From: Lachnospiraceae bacterium UBA3401 | GTDB taxonomy: Bacteria; Bacillota; Clostridia; Lachnospirales; Lachnospiraceae | Reading direction: 5' to 3' | Assembly (NCBI GenBank): GCA_002358575.1 | Contig: DEPD01000118.1 | Location: 52,353-96,870 of the forward strand | Length of the DNA stretch: 44,518 nucleotides | Shown here: piece after piece, positions 1 to 7,405 of the stretch | Layout: each line of letters opens with the position of its first letter | Position numbering within the stretch: position 1 is the stretch's first letter | Made by a program: the position numbers and the translations under genes | The notes under the pieces: model-generated | The model's input: only the letters and a program-made list of their open reading frames with translations | Database searches by the model: none | What the model was told of the DNA's origin: nothing

Positions 1-27
1 ACGAAGTGGTTTTGCATGGCTTGACAC

Positions 28-61
28 TTGTAACAGGAAGCCGGGGGCTGAACTGTTACAA
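28..61. promoter_or_regulatory. Inverted repeat upstream of the MerR gene
   Basis: A perfect 9-bp inverted repeat (TTGTAACAG at 28-36, CTGTTACAA at 53-61) encloses a second small repeat (AGCC at 39-42, GGCT at 46-49). It lies 24 bp before the MerR start. MerR regulators bind such palindromes at their own promoters, so an operator is the natural reading. A TTGACA lies at 21-26, but no convincing -10 box is seen at 17-20 bp from it, so the promoter is not assigned. It could also be an RNA hairpin. Confidence 0.5.
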
Positions 62-85
62 AAATTTAGAAAGGTGATTGAAAAA

Positions 86-826
86 ATGTTGACAGTTAAT
101 GAAGTGAGTAAACGAACAGGGGTAAGTGTTCGCTCGTTACATCACTATGATGCAATCGGTTTACTAAAGCCTGCAAAAGTGACTAAGGCAGGCTATCGCT
201 TGTATGGGGATAACGAGCTAATGCGGCTGCAAAATATTCTGTTGTTTCGAGAGTTACAGTTCCCATTAAAAGAGATAAAAAAGATTCTTGACAGTTCTGA
301 TTTTGATCAAAGGGAGGCGCTTGCGCAGCAGATTCAACTCTTGGAGCTGCAATTGAAACATACACAAAGACTGATTTCGTTTGCGCATGAAATTCAAAAA
401 AAAGGAGTGGAATCAATGAGAGAGACAGATTTTAAGGCATTTGATAAGAGTGCAATTGCGGAGTATGAAAAGGAGGTTCGTGAGCGCTGGGGTGCAACCA
501 CAACCTGTGCAGAGTATGAGCAGAAAGCAAAAAACAGGACGGACGAGGAGCAAGAGGAAATTGGTAGCCAACTAATGGCGCAGCTTGCCGAGATTGGAAA
601 GCTAAAATCCTGTGCGCCTGCGGATCAGGCAGTACAGGAAAAAATTGCTGCAATTCAGCAGTTTATCACAGATAATTACTATCACTGTACGGATGAGATA
701 CTGCGTGGACTGGGGCAGATGTATGTGACAGATAAGCGCATGAGGCGCAATATTGACAAGGCAGGCGGCGAAGGAACTGCGGTGTTTGTCAGCAAGGCGA
801 TAGAAGTGTACTGTGGAAAGGTGTAG
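86..826 (+). CDS. MerR family regulator with TipAS effector domain
   Basis: Predicted 246-residue transcription factor. Residues 1-70 form a MerR winged helix (LTVNEVSKRTGVS, then RSLHHYDAIGLL), followed by a coiled-coil dimerisation helix to about residue 105. The C-terminal ~110 residues (with WGATTTCAEYE and a conserved helical end) fit the TipAS antibiotic-recognition fold, in which ligand binding activates transcription. A GTG at 74 is also in frame, but AAGGTGA at 71-77 is well placed (8 nt) for the ATG at 86, which is chosen. It is followed by two hairpin terminators, so it is probably monocistronic and not part of the glycan island. Its ligand cannot be told from sequence. Confidence 0.9.
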   Translation: MLTVNEVSKRTGVSVRSLHHYDAIGLLKPAKVTKAGYRLYGDNELMRLQNILLFRELQFPLKEIKKILDSSDFDQREALAQQIQLLELQLKHTQRLISFAHEIQKKGVESMRETDFKAFDKSAIAEYEKEVRERWGATTTCAEYEQKAKNRTDEEQEEIGSQLMAQLAEIGKLKSCAPADQAVQEKIAAIQQFITDNYYHCTDEILRGLGQMYVTDKRMRRNIDKAGGEGTAVFVSKAIEVYCGKV

Positions 827-908
827 GGAAAGAAGAAGTTGTTAAGAGATTGTGTAGGACATAGAAGGTGTTATGCACAATGAAGAATGTATAGCAGAAC
901 AGACAGTA

Positions 909-952
909 AAACAGCAAATTTGTTAGGAAAAAACAGTTTGCTGTTTTTATTT
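909..952 (+). terminator. Rho-independent terminator after the MerR gene
   Basis: A 10-bp perfect stem (AAACAGCAAA at 909-918, TTTGCTGTTT at 937-946) with an 18-nt loop is followed by a T-rich tract. It sits 80 bp after the regulator stop. Confidence 0.75.
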
Positions 953-967
953 GCAATGGAAAAGAAT

Positions 968-1001
968 GACAATCTTTTTTATAATGGATTGTCTTTTTTT
1001 T
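968..1001. terminator. Second hairpin with T tract before the recombinase
   Basis: GACAATC at 968-974 pairs with GATTGTC at 987-993 and is followed by eight T residues. With the previous hairpin it isolates the recombinase from upstream transcription. No clear promoter for the recombinase is seen between here and 1054. Confidence 0.6.
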
Positions 1002-1054
1002 GTGCAGAAAAAGAATTTATATCATAAACGAAACAGAATGGAGGAATTGACACT

Positions 1055-1690
1055 ATGGATGTATATGGATATGTGCGTGTGTCCAGTATGGATCAGAACG
1101 AGAACAGGCAGATGATCGCCCTGCGGGATGCGGAGGTGCCTGAAAAGAACATTTTTATGGATAAGCAGTCTGGCAAGGATTTTGAGCGTCCCGGCTACAA
1201 AAGATTGACGGAGAGTCTGAAAGAAGGAGATCTTCTATACATATTAAGTATCGACCGCCTGGGGCGTAATTATGAGGAAATCCAGAAACAGTGGCGTATT
1301 CTTACAAAAGAAACAGGCATCGACATCTGCGTGCTGGATATGCCACTGTTGGATACCAGAAATGGCAAAGATTTAATGGGAACCTTTATTGCGGATCTGG
1401 TGCTGCAGATTTTATCTTTTGTGGCACAGAGCGAGCGTGAAAACATAAGGAGACGGCAGAGCGAAGGAATTGCGGTCGCAAAAGCAAAGGGAGTGCGTTT
1501 TGGAAGACCCGAAAAGAAGGTTCCGAATGATTTTGGCGGAATTGTTAAAAATTGGGAGCAAAAAAAGCAGTCTTTGGAAGAAACGCTGAAACAGTGCAAC
1601 ATGAGCAAGACTACTTTTTACCGTAGACTTCGGGAATATAGGTTGGTTCAGAAACATAATAAAAGCAATTCTGAAAAGTGTACTTTTTGA
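1055..1690 (+). CDS. Serine recombinase, resolvase/DNA invertase type
   Basis: A 211-residue small serine recombinase. The N-terminal catalytic domain starts YGYVRVSS with Ser10 as the expected nucleophile, followed by the conserved SIDRLGRNYEEI and the long E-helix region FVAQSERENIRRRQ. Residues ~170-205 form a C-terminal helix-turn-helix (SLEETLKQCNMSKTTFYRRL). Length and domain order match Tn3 resolvases and Hin/Gin invertases, not IS607 TnpA, which has an N-terminal MerR-like domain. GGAGGA precedes the ATG. The last codons and the stop lie inside a hix-like palindrome (1668-1693). A matching site lies 177 bp downstream, which suggests it inverts the short segment between them, although transcriptional autoregulation is also possible. 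The dead TnpB gene follows. Confidence 0.9.
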   Translation: MDVYGYVRVSSMDQNENRQMIALRDAEVPEKNIFMDKQSGKDFERPGYKRLTESLKEGDLLYILSIDRLGRNYEEIQKQWRILTKETGIDICVLDMPLLDTRNGKDLMGTFIADLVLQILSFVAQSERENIRRRQSEGIAVAKAKGVRFGRPEKKVPNDFGGIVKNWEQKKQSLEETLKQCNMSKTTFYRRLREYRLVQKHNKSNSEKCTF

Positions 1691-1693
1691 CAA
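1668..1693. repeat. hix-like recombination site 1 (centre GT)
   Basis: The palindromic core AAAAGT-GT-ACTTTT is centred on 1680-1681, and its right half ACTTTTTGACAA closely resembles the Hin/Gin half-site GGTTTTTGATAA as I remember it. It matches site 2 without gaps except at the central dinucleotide and one flank base. It overlaps the stop codon of the recombinase gene (1688-1690). Confidence 0.6.
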
Positions 1694-1799
1694 TCTCCCC
1701 ATTAAGCTAAAACATAAGTCATTGAAAACTCTATTTACGAAAAAATAACAAAATTTTCTGCTTTATTGATGGAAAAACTCGGAAGTCTACAAAAAGTAC

Positions 1800-1828
1800 T
1801 TGCAGGATGCAGTTTTTTTATGTATAAT
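1800..1828 (+). promoter_or_regulatory. Promoter reading into the dead TnpB gene
   Basis: TTGCAG (1800-1805) and TATAAT (1823-1828) are separated by 17 bp, giving an expected start near 1835. It lies inside the segment bounded by the two hix-like sites. A half-site-like AAAAAGTAC (1791-1799) touches the -35 box. If the segment inverts, this promoter would point back towards the recombinase and no equally good promoter would face TnpB. Confidence 0.7.
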
Positions 1829-1844
1829 ATTTTTGTTATTGGCA

Positions 1845-1870
1845 GTTTCAAAAAGTACACTTTTTGACAA
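1845..1870. repeat. hix-like recombination site 2 (centre AC)
   Basis: A perfect 9-bp inverted repeat TCAAAAAGT / ACTTTTTGA surrounds the central dinucleotide AC (1857-1858). Site 1 has GT, the reverse complement, so by the rule used by Hin-type enzymes the sites are in inverted orientation and recombination would invert the DNA between them. It could instead be an operator in the transcribed leader. Confidence 0.6.
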
Positions 1871-1894
1871 TACCTGATTCAGGAGGCGGGGTCT

Positions 1895-1996
1895 GTGTCT
1901 GCGGAAAATATAAAAACAGAGACTGTACCGCAGTATAGTGGTGATGACGGGCTGTCGCAGGGCGGCAGGAAGATATGCAAAGCCATACATCAGTAA
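1895..1996 (+). CDS. Possible 33-codon leader ORF overlapping the TnpB start
   Basis: A perfect AGGAGG at 1881-1886 stands 8 nt before a GTG at 1895 that opens 33 codons ending at TAA 1994-1996. The reading frame differs from that of TnpB. It could be a leader peptide that couples translation, or the true N-terminus of TnpB separated from the rest by a frameshift. The peptide itself is not recognised. Confidence 0.35.
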   Translation: MSAENIKTETVPQYSGDDGLSQGGRKICKAIHQ

Positions 1997-3323
1997 AGGA
2001 AAGATTAGCAGTGAAAACATGGATGTGCTCATGGATATAGGACACGGGTGCATGGTGGTCAGAAATTATATTTATCAAAGATATGGAGGTATTAAGAGCC
2101 TTGTAAAAGTGTATTCCAGTTATGAGATCGATTCTGAAGTCAGGACAACTGGATTCAGGGAAAAAATAGGTCTTCCCAGTGTGTATTTTTCCCCATCTGT
2201 GAGCAGAGCCTTAGCTGATATCAAGATTATGTGGGCACAAGTCAGAAACGGAATAAACGATTCTGTCAGCAGAAATGAAAGGTTTTCACCGGAGGACAGG
2301 CATTATATCCGCTTTGTGCTTAAAACGGATGTCTGCTATTGGAACATATTAAATAGGAAATCAGTGCCGCTGCCTGAAAAAATACAGTCTGGATATAAAA
2401 AAGTCATTGCAGATCTTGGCAGTGGAAGTGGGCAGCGTATTAAAAACCTTAACAGATATATATGCAGACAGACGAGGAAGAGACTGCACAGGCAGCACAC
2501 GGACAACGGATTGCGTTTTACCATAAAAAAGCAGGGATATAAATACGGTGAATTAGATGGAGAACACGGTATATTTCTTGCGACAAAGGTAAACCGTCAG
2601 AGAATGTTTATACCGCTGACTGACGCAAATGTTTATGACAGGATGCTCGACATCAGTTTGAATCCGCAGAAAAAGAGCATTGAAATTATTATACCGATTT
2701 TTGTGAATATCAGACAGCATGAAGATTATACAGGTGAAATCGGCATCTCGCTTGGATTGTGGAACATGATTACGACAAGCACGGGAAATGTATACGGCAG
2801 CAAATTTGGAAAAATGCAGCAGGAAATTTCCCAGTTTATACTAGAAGAAAATTATCGGAAGAAAATAGAAAATGCATCAGACACTCAAAAATATCGGGCG
2901 TGTAAGGAAAAAATAGACGCAGCGCTTAAAAATTACGTGAATATGGAACTCAATAAGATGATTGAACAGGAAAAACCGGAGGCAGTCTATATGGCAAAGC
3001 TTCCGCGCAATCCGGGTATGCTGATGAAAGGAACAGGCGACACCCATCTGCTTAGGATGTGGAAGAAAGGTTTCGTGACGGAAAGGCTGCGGTGGAAATG
3101 CCAGAAAAACAACATAAAAATCATAGAAGTAATCGGTAGAGGAATCAGCAGGGAATGCAGTGCATGTGGGCAGATTGGCTATATAGATGGCGAAAAATTT
3201 AAGTGCCCCGCCTGTGGATTCGAGGAAAATAAAAAGGTAAACGGTGCGAGAAATGCCCTGAACAGGGGGAAAACCGGAAAACAATTAAATAAAAAATGGT
3301 CAAGCGATATGTCCGGAAGATGA
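1938..3323 (+). CDS. TnpB-family protein with a fully inactivated RuvC site (TldR-like)
   Basis: A 461-residue relative of the RNA-guided nuclease TnpB/Cas12f. The N-terminal part (ENMDVLMDIGHGCMVVRNYI) matches the TnpB start region. RuvC-I reads GISLGLWNM where active TnpB has GIDLG (Ser271 for Asp). RuvC-II reads VYMAKL where IVIEDL is expected (Ala353 for Glu). RuvC-III reads KVNGARNAL where DVNAARN is expected (Lys433 for Asp). The zinc ribbon is complete (Cys407, 410, 423, 426). The reading frame is open over its full length, so the protein seems selected for RNA/DNA binding without cutting, as in TldR repressors. GTG 1938, GTG 1941 and ATG 1944 are in frame but none has a good ribosome binding site; ATG 2019 is another option. 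No transposon ends were identified. Confidence 0.85.
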   Translation: MVMTGCRRAAGRYAKPYISKGKISSENMDVLMDIGHGCMVVRNYIYQRYGGIKSLVKVYSSYEIDSEVRTTGFREKIGLPSVYFSPSVSRALADIKIMWAQVRNGINDSVSRNERFSPEDRHYIRFVLKTDVCYWNILNRKSVPLPEKIQSGYKKVIADLGSGSGQRIKNLNRYICRQTRKRLHRQHTDNGLRFTIKKQGYKYGELDGEHGIFLATKVNRQRMFIPLTDANVYDRMLDISLNPQKKSIEIIIPIFVNIRQHEDYTGEIGISLGLWNMITTSTGNVYGSKFGKMQQEISQFILEENYRKKIENASDTQKYRACKEKIDAALKNYVNMELNKMIEQEKPEAVYMAKLPRNPGMLMKGTGDTHLLRMWKKGFVTERLRWKCQKNNIKIIEVIGRGISRECSACGQIGYIDGEKFKCPACGFEENKKVNGARNALNRGKTGKQLNKKWSSDMSGR

Positions 3324-3440
3324 ATCGGCTGGGAAGCATGGTTTTACCCCAGTTTTGTGAAGTACAGACAATGGGGACTGTGGCGGGCGATATCTTGATA
3401 TAAAAGATAAAACGGTGTTGGGGATATACAAAAACAGGTA

Positions 3441-3655
3441 CGCCGGTGTCGTGTGAACTCTTATCCATGACTGCATGGAAAATCCACGCAAGCGTTGATT
3501 GAGAATGGCATGGCACGAAGCCGTTACAAACGGAGCGGCACCGTCGGAACAGACGGCTGTGATTCCTTATGTATCCATTGAAGGAAAAGGTTCGAGCAAC
3601 GTGCTTTTTCTGTATGCTGCAGTGCGCATGGCGGCTGAATGCCGTGCGCGGATAC
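3441..3655 (+). ncRNA. Candidate structured RNA (omegaRNA/guide-like) after dead TnpB
   Basis: The stretch 3324-3763 has no convincing gene but many hairpins. TCGTG (3449-3453) can close on CACGA (3514-3518) around CCATG/CATGG (3465-3478) and ACGC/GCGT (3486-3495). Then follow CCGTT/AACGG (3521-3533), CCGTC/GACGG (3541-3556), TTCCTT/AAGGAA (3563-3586), and CGCATGGC/GCCGTGCG (3625-3648, one G-U pair). A short T tract lies at 3604-3608. TnpB guide RNAs are encoded at and beyond the 3' end of tnpB, so the position fits. The borders, the guide segment and its target are unknown. Confidence 0.5.
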
Positions 3656-3763
3656 TGTGGCAGATGGTTGTTATTAGAATTTAGAAAGACTGTTTTGCAA
3701 GTGGGACACTGCAAATACAGTAAATATTTACAGTTTTAGCCAAAGAAATGGCGGGGATAGGAT

Positions 3764-6283
3764 ATGAGAAAGGCGCAGAAGCAGCAGATAGAAGAAACAA
3801 TCAGGCAGATGGAAGAAGCCCATGATGAACTGAAAATGTATATAGAAAAAAGAATTATCGTACAGGCAAAGGAGCTTCTGGCAGATTGTCAGAACGCGGC
3901 AGTTGCCATAGGCACCCTGATTGAGAACACGGAAGGGGAAGGACACCCTGCAGTAATGGTTTTAGAGGAATACTGCGAACAGGTTTATCAGATACATGAA
4001 TATTTATCGTCAGACTGTAACGTTAATACAAATAAAATATATAAATCTCTGCGGCAGAAGCTTATTAAAGCGTCAAACAGTATAAGAAACGACATAAAAA
4101 TTCGGACAGAAGCAGTATTTCTGCCATACAAGGCAAGTATGTGGGATTCCCTGGAAAGCGTTTGGAAGGCAGCGGATGCTGACCCAGATTGCGACGCGTA
4201 TGTAATTCCTATTCCCTATTTTGATAAAAACCCTGACGGGAGTTTTCGTGAAATGCATTATGAAGGCGGTCAGTATCCGAATTATGTGCCGACAACACGC
4301 TATGATGCATTTGATTTTGGAAAACATATGCCAGATGTGATTTATATTCACAATGCTTACGATGATTGGAACCTGGTTACGAGCGTACATCCAGATTTCT
4401 ATTCAAAGAACTTGAAGAAATATACAGACAAGTTAGTCTATATCCCATATTTCGTGCTGAGTGAAATCGATTCTGATAATGAACAGGCAGCGGAAGGAAT
4501 GAAGCACTTCTGTTTTATGCCAGGGATTATTAATGCAGATAAAGTAATTGTACAGTCAGAGAACATGAAAAAAATTTATGTCCGCGAATATCTAAAAGCA
4601 GCAAAGAAATATGGACTTACAGGAAAACATTTGGACAAGACATATCTGGAAAAGAAATTTCTGGGGACAGGCTCACCGAAGTTTGAGAAAGTGTTAAATA
4701 CGAAAAAAGAAGATTTGGAGATACCGGCGGAATGGTTAAAAGTGATTGAGAAGCCAGACGGGAGCTGGAAGAAGATTATTTTCTATAACAACAGTATTGG
4801 TGCACTGCTCCAGCACAGTGAGAAGATGCTGCGGAAGATGGAGTCAGTGTTTGAAATTTTTAAGGAGAACAAAGATGAGGTGGCGCTGCTGTGGAGACCA
4901 CACCCGTTGATACAGGCAACGATTGAGAGTATGAGACCGCAGCTTTGGGAGGGATATAAAGAGATTCGGGATAGGTATGTAGAGGAAGGCTGGGGAATTT
5001 ATGATGATTCGGCGGATGTGGACAGAGCTGTGGTTCTGAGCGATGCATATTATGGTGACCATAGCTCAGTGATGCAGTTATATCAAAAAGCAGGGAAACC
5101 TATTATGATTCAGAATGTAGATGCGGTTTTTGGGGAAATGCGGGTAGAAGATGAGATTGCACTCAATTTTAGAAGTTTTCTAAGAATAGAAAATGAGATT
5201 TATTTTGCAAATATGGAGTTTAATGGACTGTTCGTAATGTCTTTAGATACGGAGAAAATAGTGCAAATACATACCTTTTCGGGAGCAAAACTAAATGAGT
5301 TTTTTTGTGTGGGGCAGTATATGGCTGGTTATCAAGACAAACTTGTTTTCTTTCTGAATAATGATTATTCCCATAAGCTATACTGTTATGATCTGAAAAC
5401 AAAGGAAGAAAAAGCATATGATTTCCTTAAAACAGATGGAACATTAATGACATATTATTACATTTTTGTACGACACAATAAAGGTTGGGTTTTTCCGTCG
5501 GATATGTCACAAGGATGCTATATTATAGATTTGAATACTATGCAGATTGCGCAGGATGAAGATATGAGTGCGTTGATGGTAGGCTATAAATGGGGAATGC
5601 GAGTGATCAAGCAAAGTGAGAACAGCTTTTCATTTGTAGATGAGGCTAGAAATGAACTGATTGTAGTCAATGTGGAGACGAAAACCAAAGCGGTAATTCC
5701 TCTGTTAATGCAAAACTGCAACATGGCGGTAGTAAGCGGGCAGACAGTGTGGATGACCTTGTCGGATAGCGCAGAGGTTTATGAGTGGAATAGAGAAGAA
5801 AATATAGTGACGAAATATGTTTTGAAAGACACAAATTGGTGGGAGGGAGTAAATGTTCCTTATGCCAATCTAGTTTATGTAGAGGAATATGACTGCCTGT
5901 TTCTACTTGGACAGGCGATTGGATACGTTTTGAAAACAGACAGAAAGACATTAACTATAGATATAGCGTTTGATTTTCCCGACGGATTTAGATTTGTTAA
6001 TAATAAATTACAGAAGTATGCCTTTTTTGGTGAAGTGGAACGCGTAAAAGATGAATTATGGTTTTATCCGGTAAAGGGAAATGCGGTTCTTATTTATAAT
6101 GTCAAAGACAGATCCGTCAGAGGCATCAAATCTTCTATCCCAATAGAAGATCTTTCTCAGACACAGGAAATTTTGGCATGTGAATTAAATAAAGGTGCAG
6201 ACGAAATACAAGAGGGAATGTATTCAACGGAACGAATTTCAGGGCTGCTACGGGATAGATGGAAGTGTAAAATTTCAAGATAG
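3764..6283 (+). CDS. TagF-like GT-B transferase fused to a beta-propeller-like domain
   Basis: A large (839 aa) first gene of the glycan operon. After a helical start (residues 1-110), residues ~115-460 resemble CDP-glycerol:polyol glycerophosphotransferases and related GT-B enzymes: the region with LLWRPHPLIQ, then SDAYYGDHSSVMQLYQKAGKP, is the typical C-terminal nucleotide-binding half. Residues ~470-830 are repeated short beta strands (FVMSLDTEKIVQIHTF, KLYCYDLKTKEEKAYDF and similar blocks), as expected of a beta-propeller. Such a tail could bind glycan or protein. Donor and acceptor are unknown; a polyol-phosphate or sugar transferase is likely. GGGGATAGGAT precedes the ATG. No convincing promoter was found just upstream. 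Confidence 0.65.
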   Translation: MRKAQKQQIEETIRQMEEAHDELKMYIEKRIIVQAKELLADCQNAAVAIGTLIENTEGEGHPAVMVLEEYCEQVYQIHEYLSSDCNVNTNKIYKSLRQKLIKASNSIRNDIKIRTEAVFLPYKASMWDSLESVWKAADADPDCDAYVIPIPYFDKNPDGSFREMHYEGGQYPNYVPTTRYDAFDFGKHMPDVIYIHNAYDDWNLVTSVHPDFYSKNLKKYTDKLVYIPYFVLSEIDSDNEQAAEGMKHFCFMPGIINADKVIVQSENMKKIYVREYLKAAKKYGLTGKHLDKTYLEKKFLGTGSPKFEKVLNTKKEDLEIPAEWLKVIEKPDGSWKKIIFYNNSIGALLQHSEKMLRKMESVFEIFKENKDEVALLWRPHPLIQATIESMRPQLWEGYKEIRDRYVEEGWGIYDDSADVDRAVVLSDAYYGDHSSVMQLYQKAGKPIMIQNVDAVFGEMRVEDEIALNFRSFLRIENEIYFANMEFNGLFVMSLDTEKIVQIHTFSGAKLNEFFCVGQYMAGYQDKLVFFLNNDYSHKLYCYDLKTKEEKAYDFLKTDGTLMTYYYIFVRHNKGWVFPSDMSQGCYIIDLNTMQIAQDEDMSALMVGYKWGMRVIKQSENSFSFVDEARNELIVVNVETKTKAVIPLLMQNCNMAVVSGQTVWMTLSDSAEVYEWNREENIVTKYVLKDTNWWEGVNVPYANLVYVEEYDCLFLLGQAIGYVLKTDRKTLTIDIAFDFPDGFRFVNNKLQKYAFFGEVERVKDELWFYPVKGNAVLIYNVKDRSVRGIKSSIPIEDLSQTQEILACELNKGADEIQEGMYSTERISGLLRDRWKCKISR

Positions 6284-6298
6284 GAACGTGCGTGAGAA

Positions 6299-7402
6299 AT
6301 GAGAAAGATATTAAGTATATGTATTCCTGTATACAATGGTGGTTGGCTTGCATGTCAATACATTAAGGAAATTTTGATGTATGAAGAGGATGATATTGAA
6401 GTCGTTGTGAGTGATAATGCATCGACAGACAATACGTTAGAACTGTTGCGGGAAATTGATGACGACCGTTTGAAAATAATAACACAGAAGGAAAATAAAG
6501 GTCCTTTTTTAAACTGGTATTATGTGTTGATGGCAGGTACAGCGGAATATGTGATGCTGCATCAGGATAATGATAGGATTATTGTGAAAAATTTACCTTG
6601 TTACATAGAGTTTTTAAAAAGTGCGCAGTATGACGTGATGCGTAACTGTCCAGGGCTTTTAAAATCCAAAGAAATTACAGTTGCACAGGTACAATATTAT
6701 AATGCAATCTATGGCCATGCCAGTTATGTTGTGTATCGGCGTGAAGCGTTGCATGCTATTAAACCATTGAGATGCAGTTTTAATTGGAAGTATACTTCAT
6801 ATCCTTATGTTATTTGGGATACGCAGATATTGATGAAGTATCCTGTGGGAGCGAAAAAAGCTTATCTGAACGGCGACATCAAAATTGTATATTCGCCCAG
6901 CAGTTATCGGGAAAGAACATCAAGGACAAAGGAGTTTTCGACAAAAGAGCCACCACCATATTCTTATGAGAATATTATTGGCAAGTTTATGTGGTATCTT
7001 AAGATATTAAAGCATTTGTATCCTGGGGAACAGGAATATTGTAAATTAATCTGGAATGTTTATAGAGTCAATATATATTGGGCAGTCATTCATTTTTATA
7101 TAGTTATGAAAAAACCAGAAGCAAAGTGGGTGAAGCTGCGTTACGGGCTTGACGCATTGGATGAAAAAAAATATAACTGGCAAAAGCTGGATGATGATTT
7201 TTATAAAAAGACCATCCAAAAACTTTCCATACGTTCCGTGAAATATCGTGTATTGACTAGATGTATATTGAAGCTGATAACAATATACATCAAAAATCTT
7301 TTTTGGCTAGTGTATGACGGCGGGCAGGATATTTTGTCAAAAGAATTGAGAGGACGGCTGGATAAATTTTTGGAAACTTTTGTAGAAAAGGTGTGTATAT
7401 AG
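6299..7402 (+). CDS. Family 2 (GT-A) glycosyltransferase
   Basis: A 367-residue cytoplasmic glycosyltransferase. It begins with the GT2 signature LSICIPVYNGG, followed by VVVSDNASTDNTLELLREI and, around residues 90-97, LHQDNDR in the position of the metal-binding DXD motif. No membrane segment is seen. The C-terminal part is rich in aromatic and basic residues and is not recognised. It lies 15 bp after the previous gene, in the same operon. The sugar transferred is unknown. Confidence 0.85.
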   Translation: MRKILSICIPVYNGGWLACQYIKEILMYEEDDIEVVVSDNASTDNTLELLREIDDDRLKIITQKENKGPFLNWYYVLMAGTAEYVMLHQDNDRIIVKNLPCYIEFLKSAQYDVMRNCPGLLKSKEITVAQVQYYNAIYGHASYVVYRREALHAIKPLRCSFNWKYTSYPYVIWDTQILMKYPVGAKKAYLNGDIKIVYSPSSYRERTSRTKEFSTKEPPPYSYENIIGKFMWYLKILKHLYPGEQEYCKLIWNVYRVNIYWAVIHFYIVMKKPEAKWVKLRYGLDALDEKKYNWQKLDDDFYKKTIQKLSIRSVKYRVLTRCILKLITIYIKNLFWLVYDGGQDILSKELRGRLDKFLETFVEKVCI

Positions 7403-7405
7403 AAA

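Noticed and set aside
1687..1718. Promoter from TTGACA at 1687-1692 in hix-like site 1
   Set aside because: No acceptable -10 box at 16-18 bp; the TTGACA is part of the repeated palindrome.
1055..3323. The recombinase and TnpB as an IS607-type insertion sequence
   Set aside because: The recombinase has a C-terminal helix-turn-helix, not the N-terminal MerR-like domain of IS607 TnpA, no element ends were found, and TnpB is inactive.
3499..3684. 61-residue open frame downstream of dead TnpB
   Set aside because: No ribosome binding site, no recognisable protein pattern, and it lies across the hairpin-rich region that is better explained as RNA.
63..3688. Identical 11-mer AATTTAGAAAG in the MerR 5' leader (63-73) and after the hairpin region (3678-3688), as a possible guide-target match
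   Set aside because: An 11-mer in AT-rich DNA is expected by chance in a window of this size, and the scaffold border is unknown. It is worth testing only after the guide is defined.
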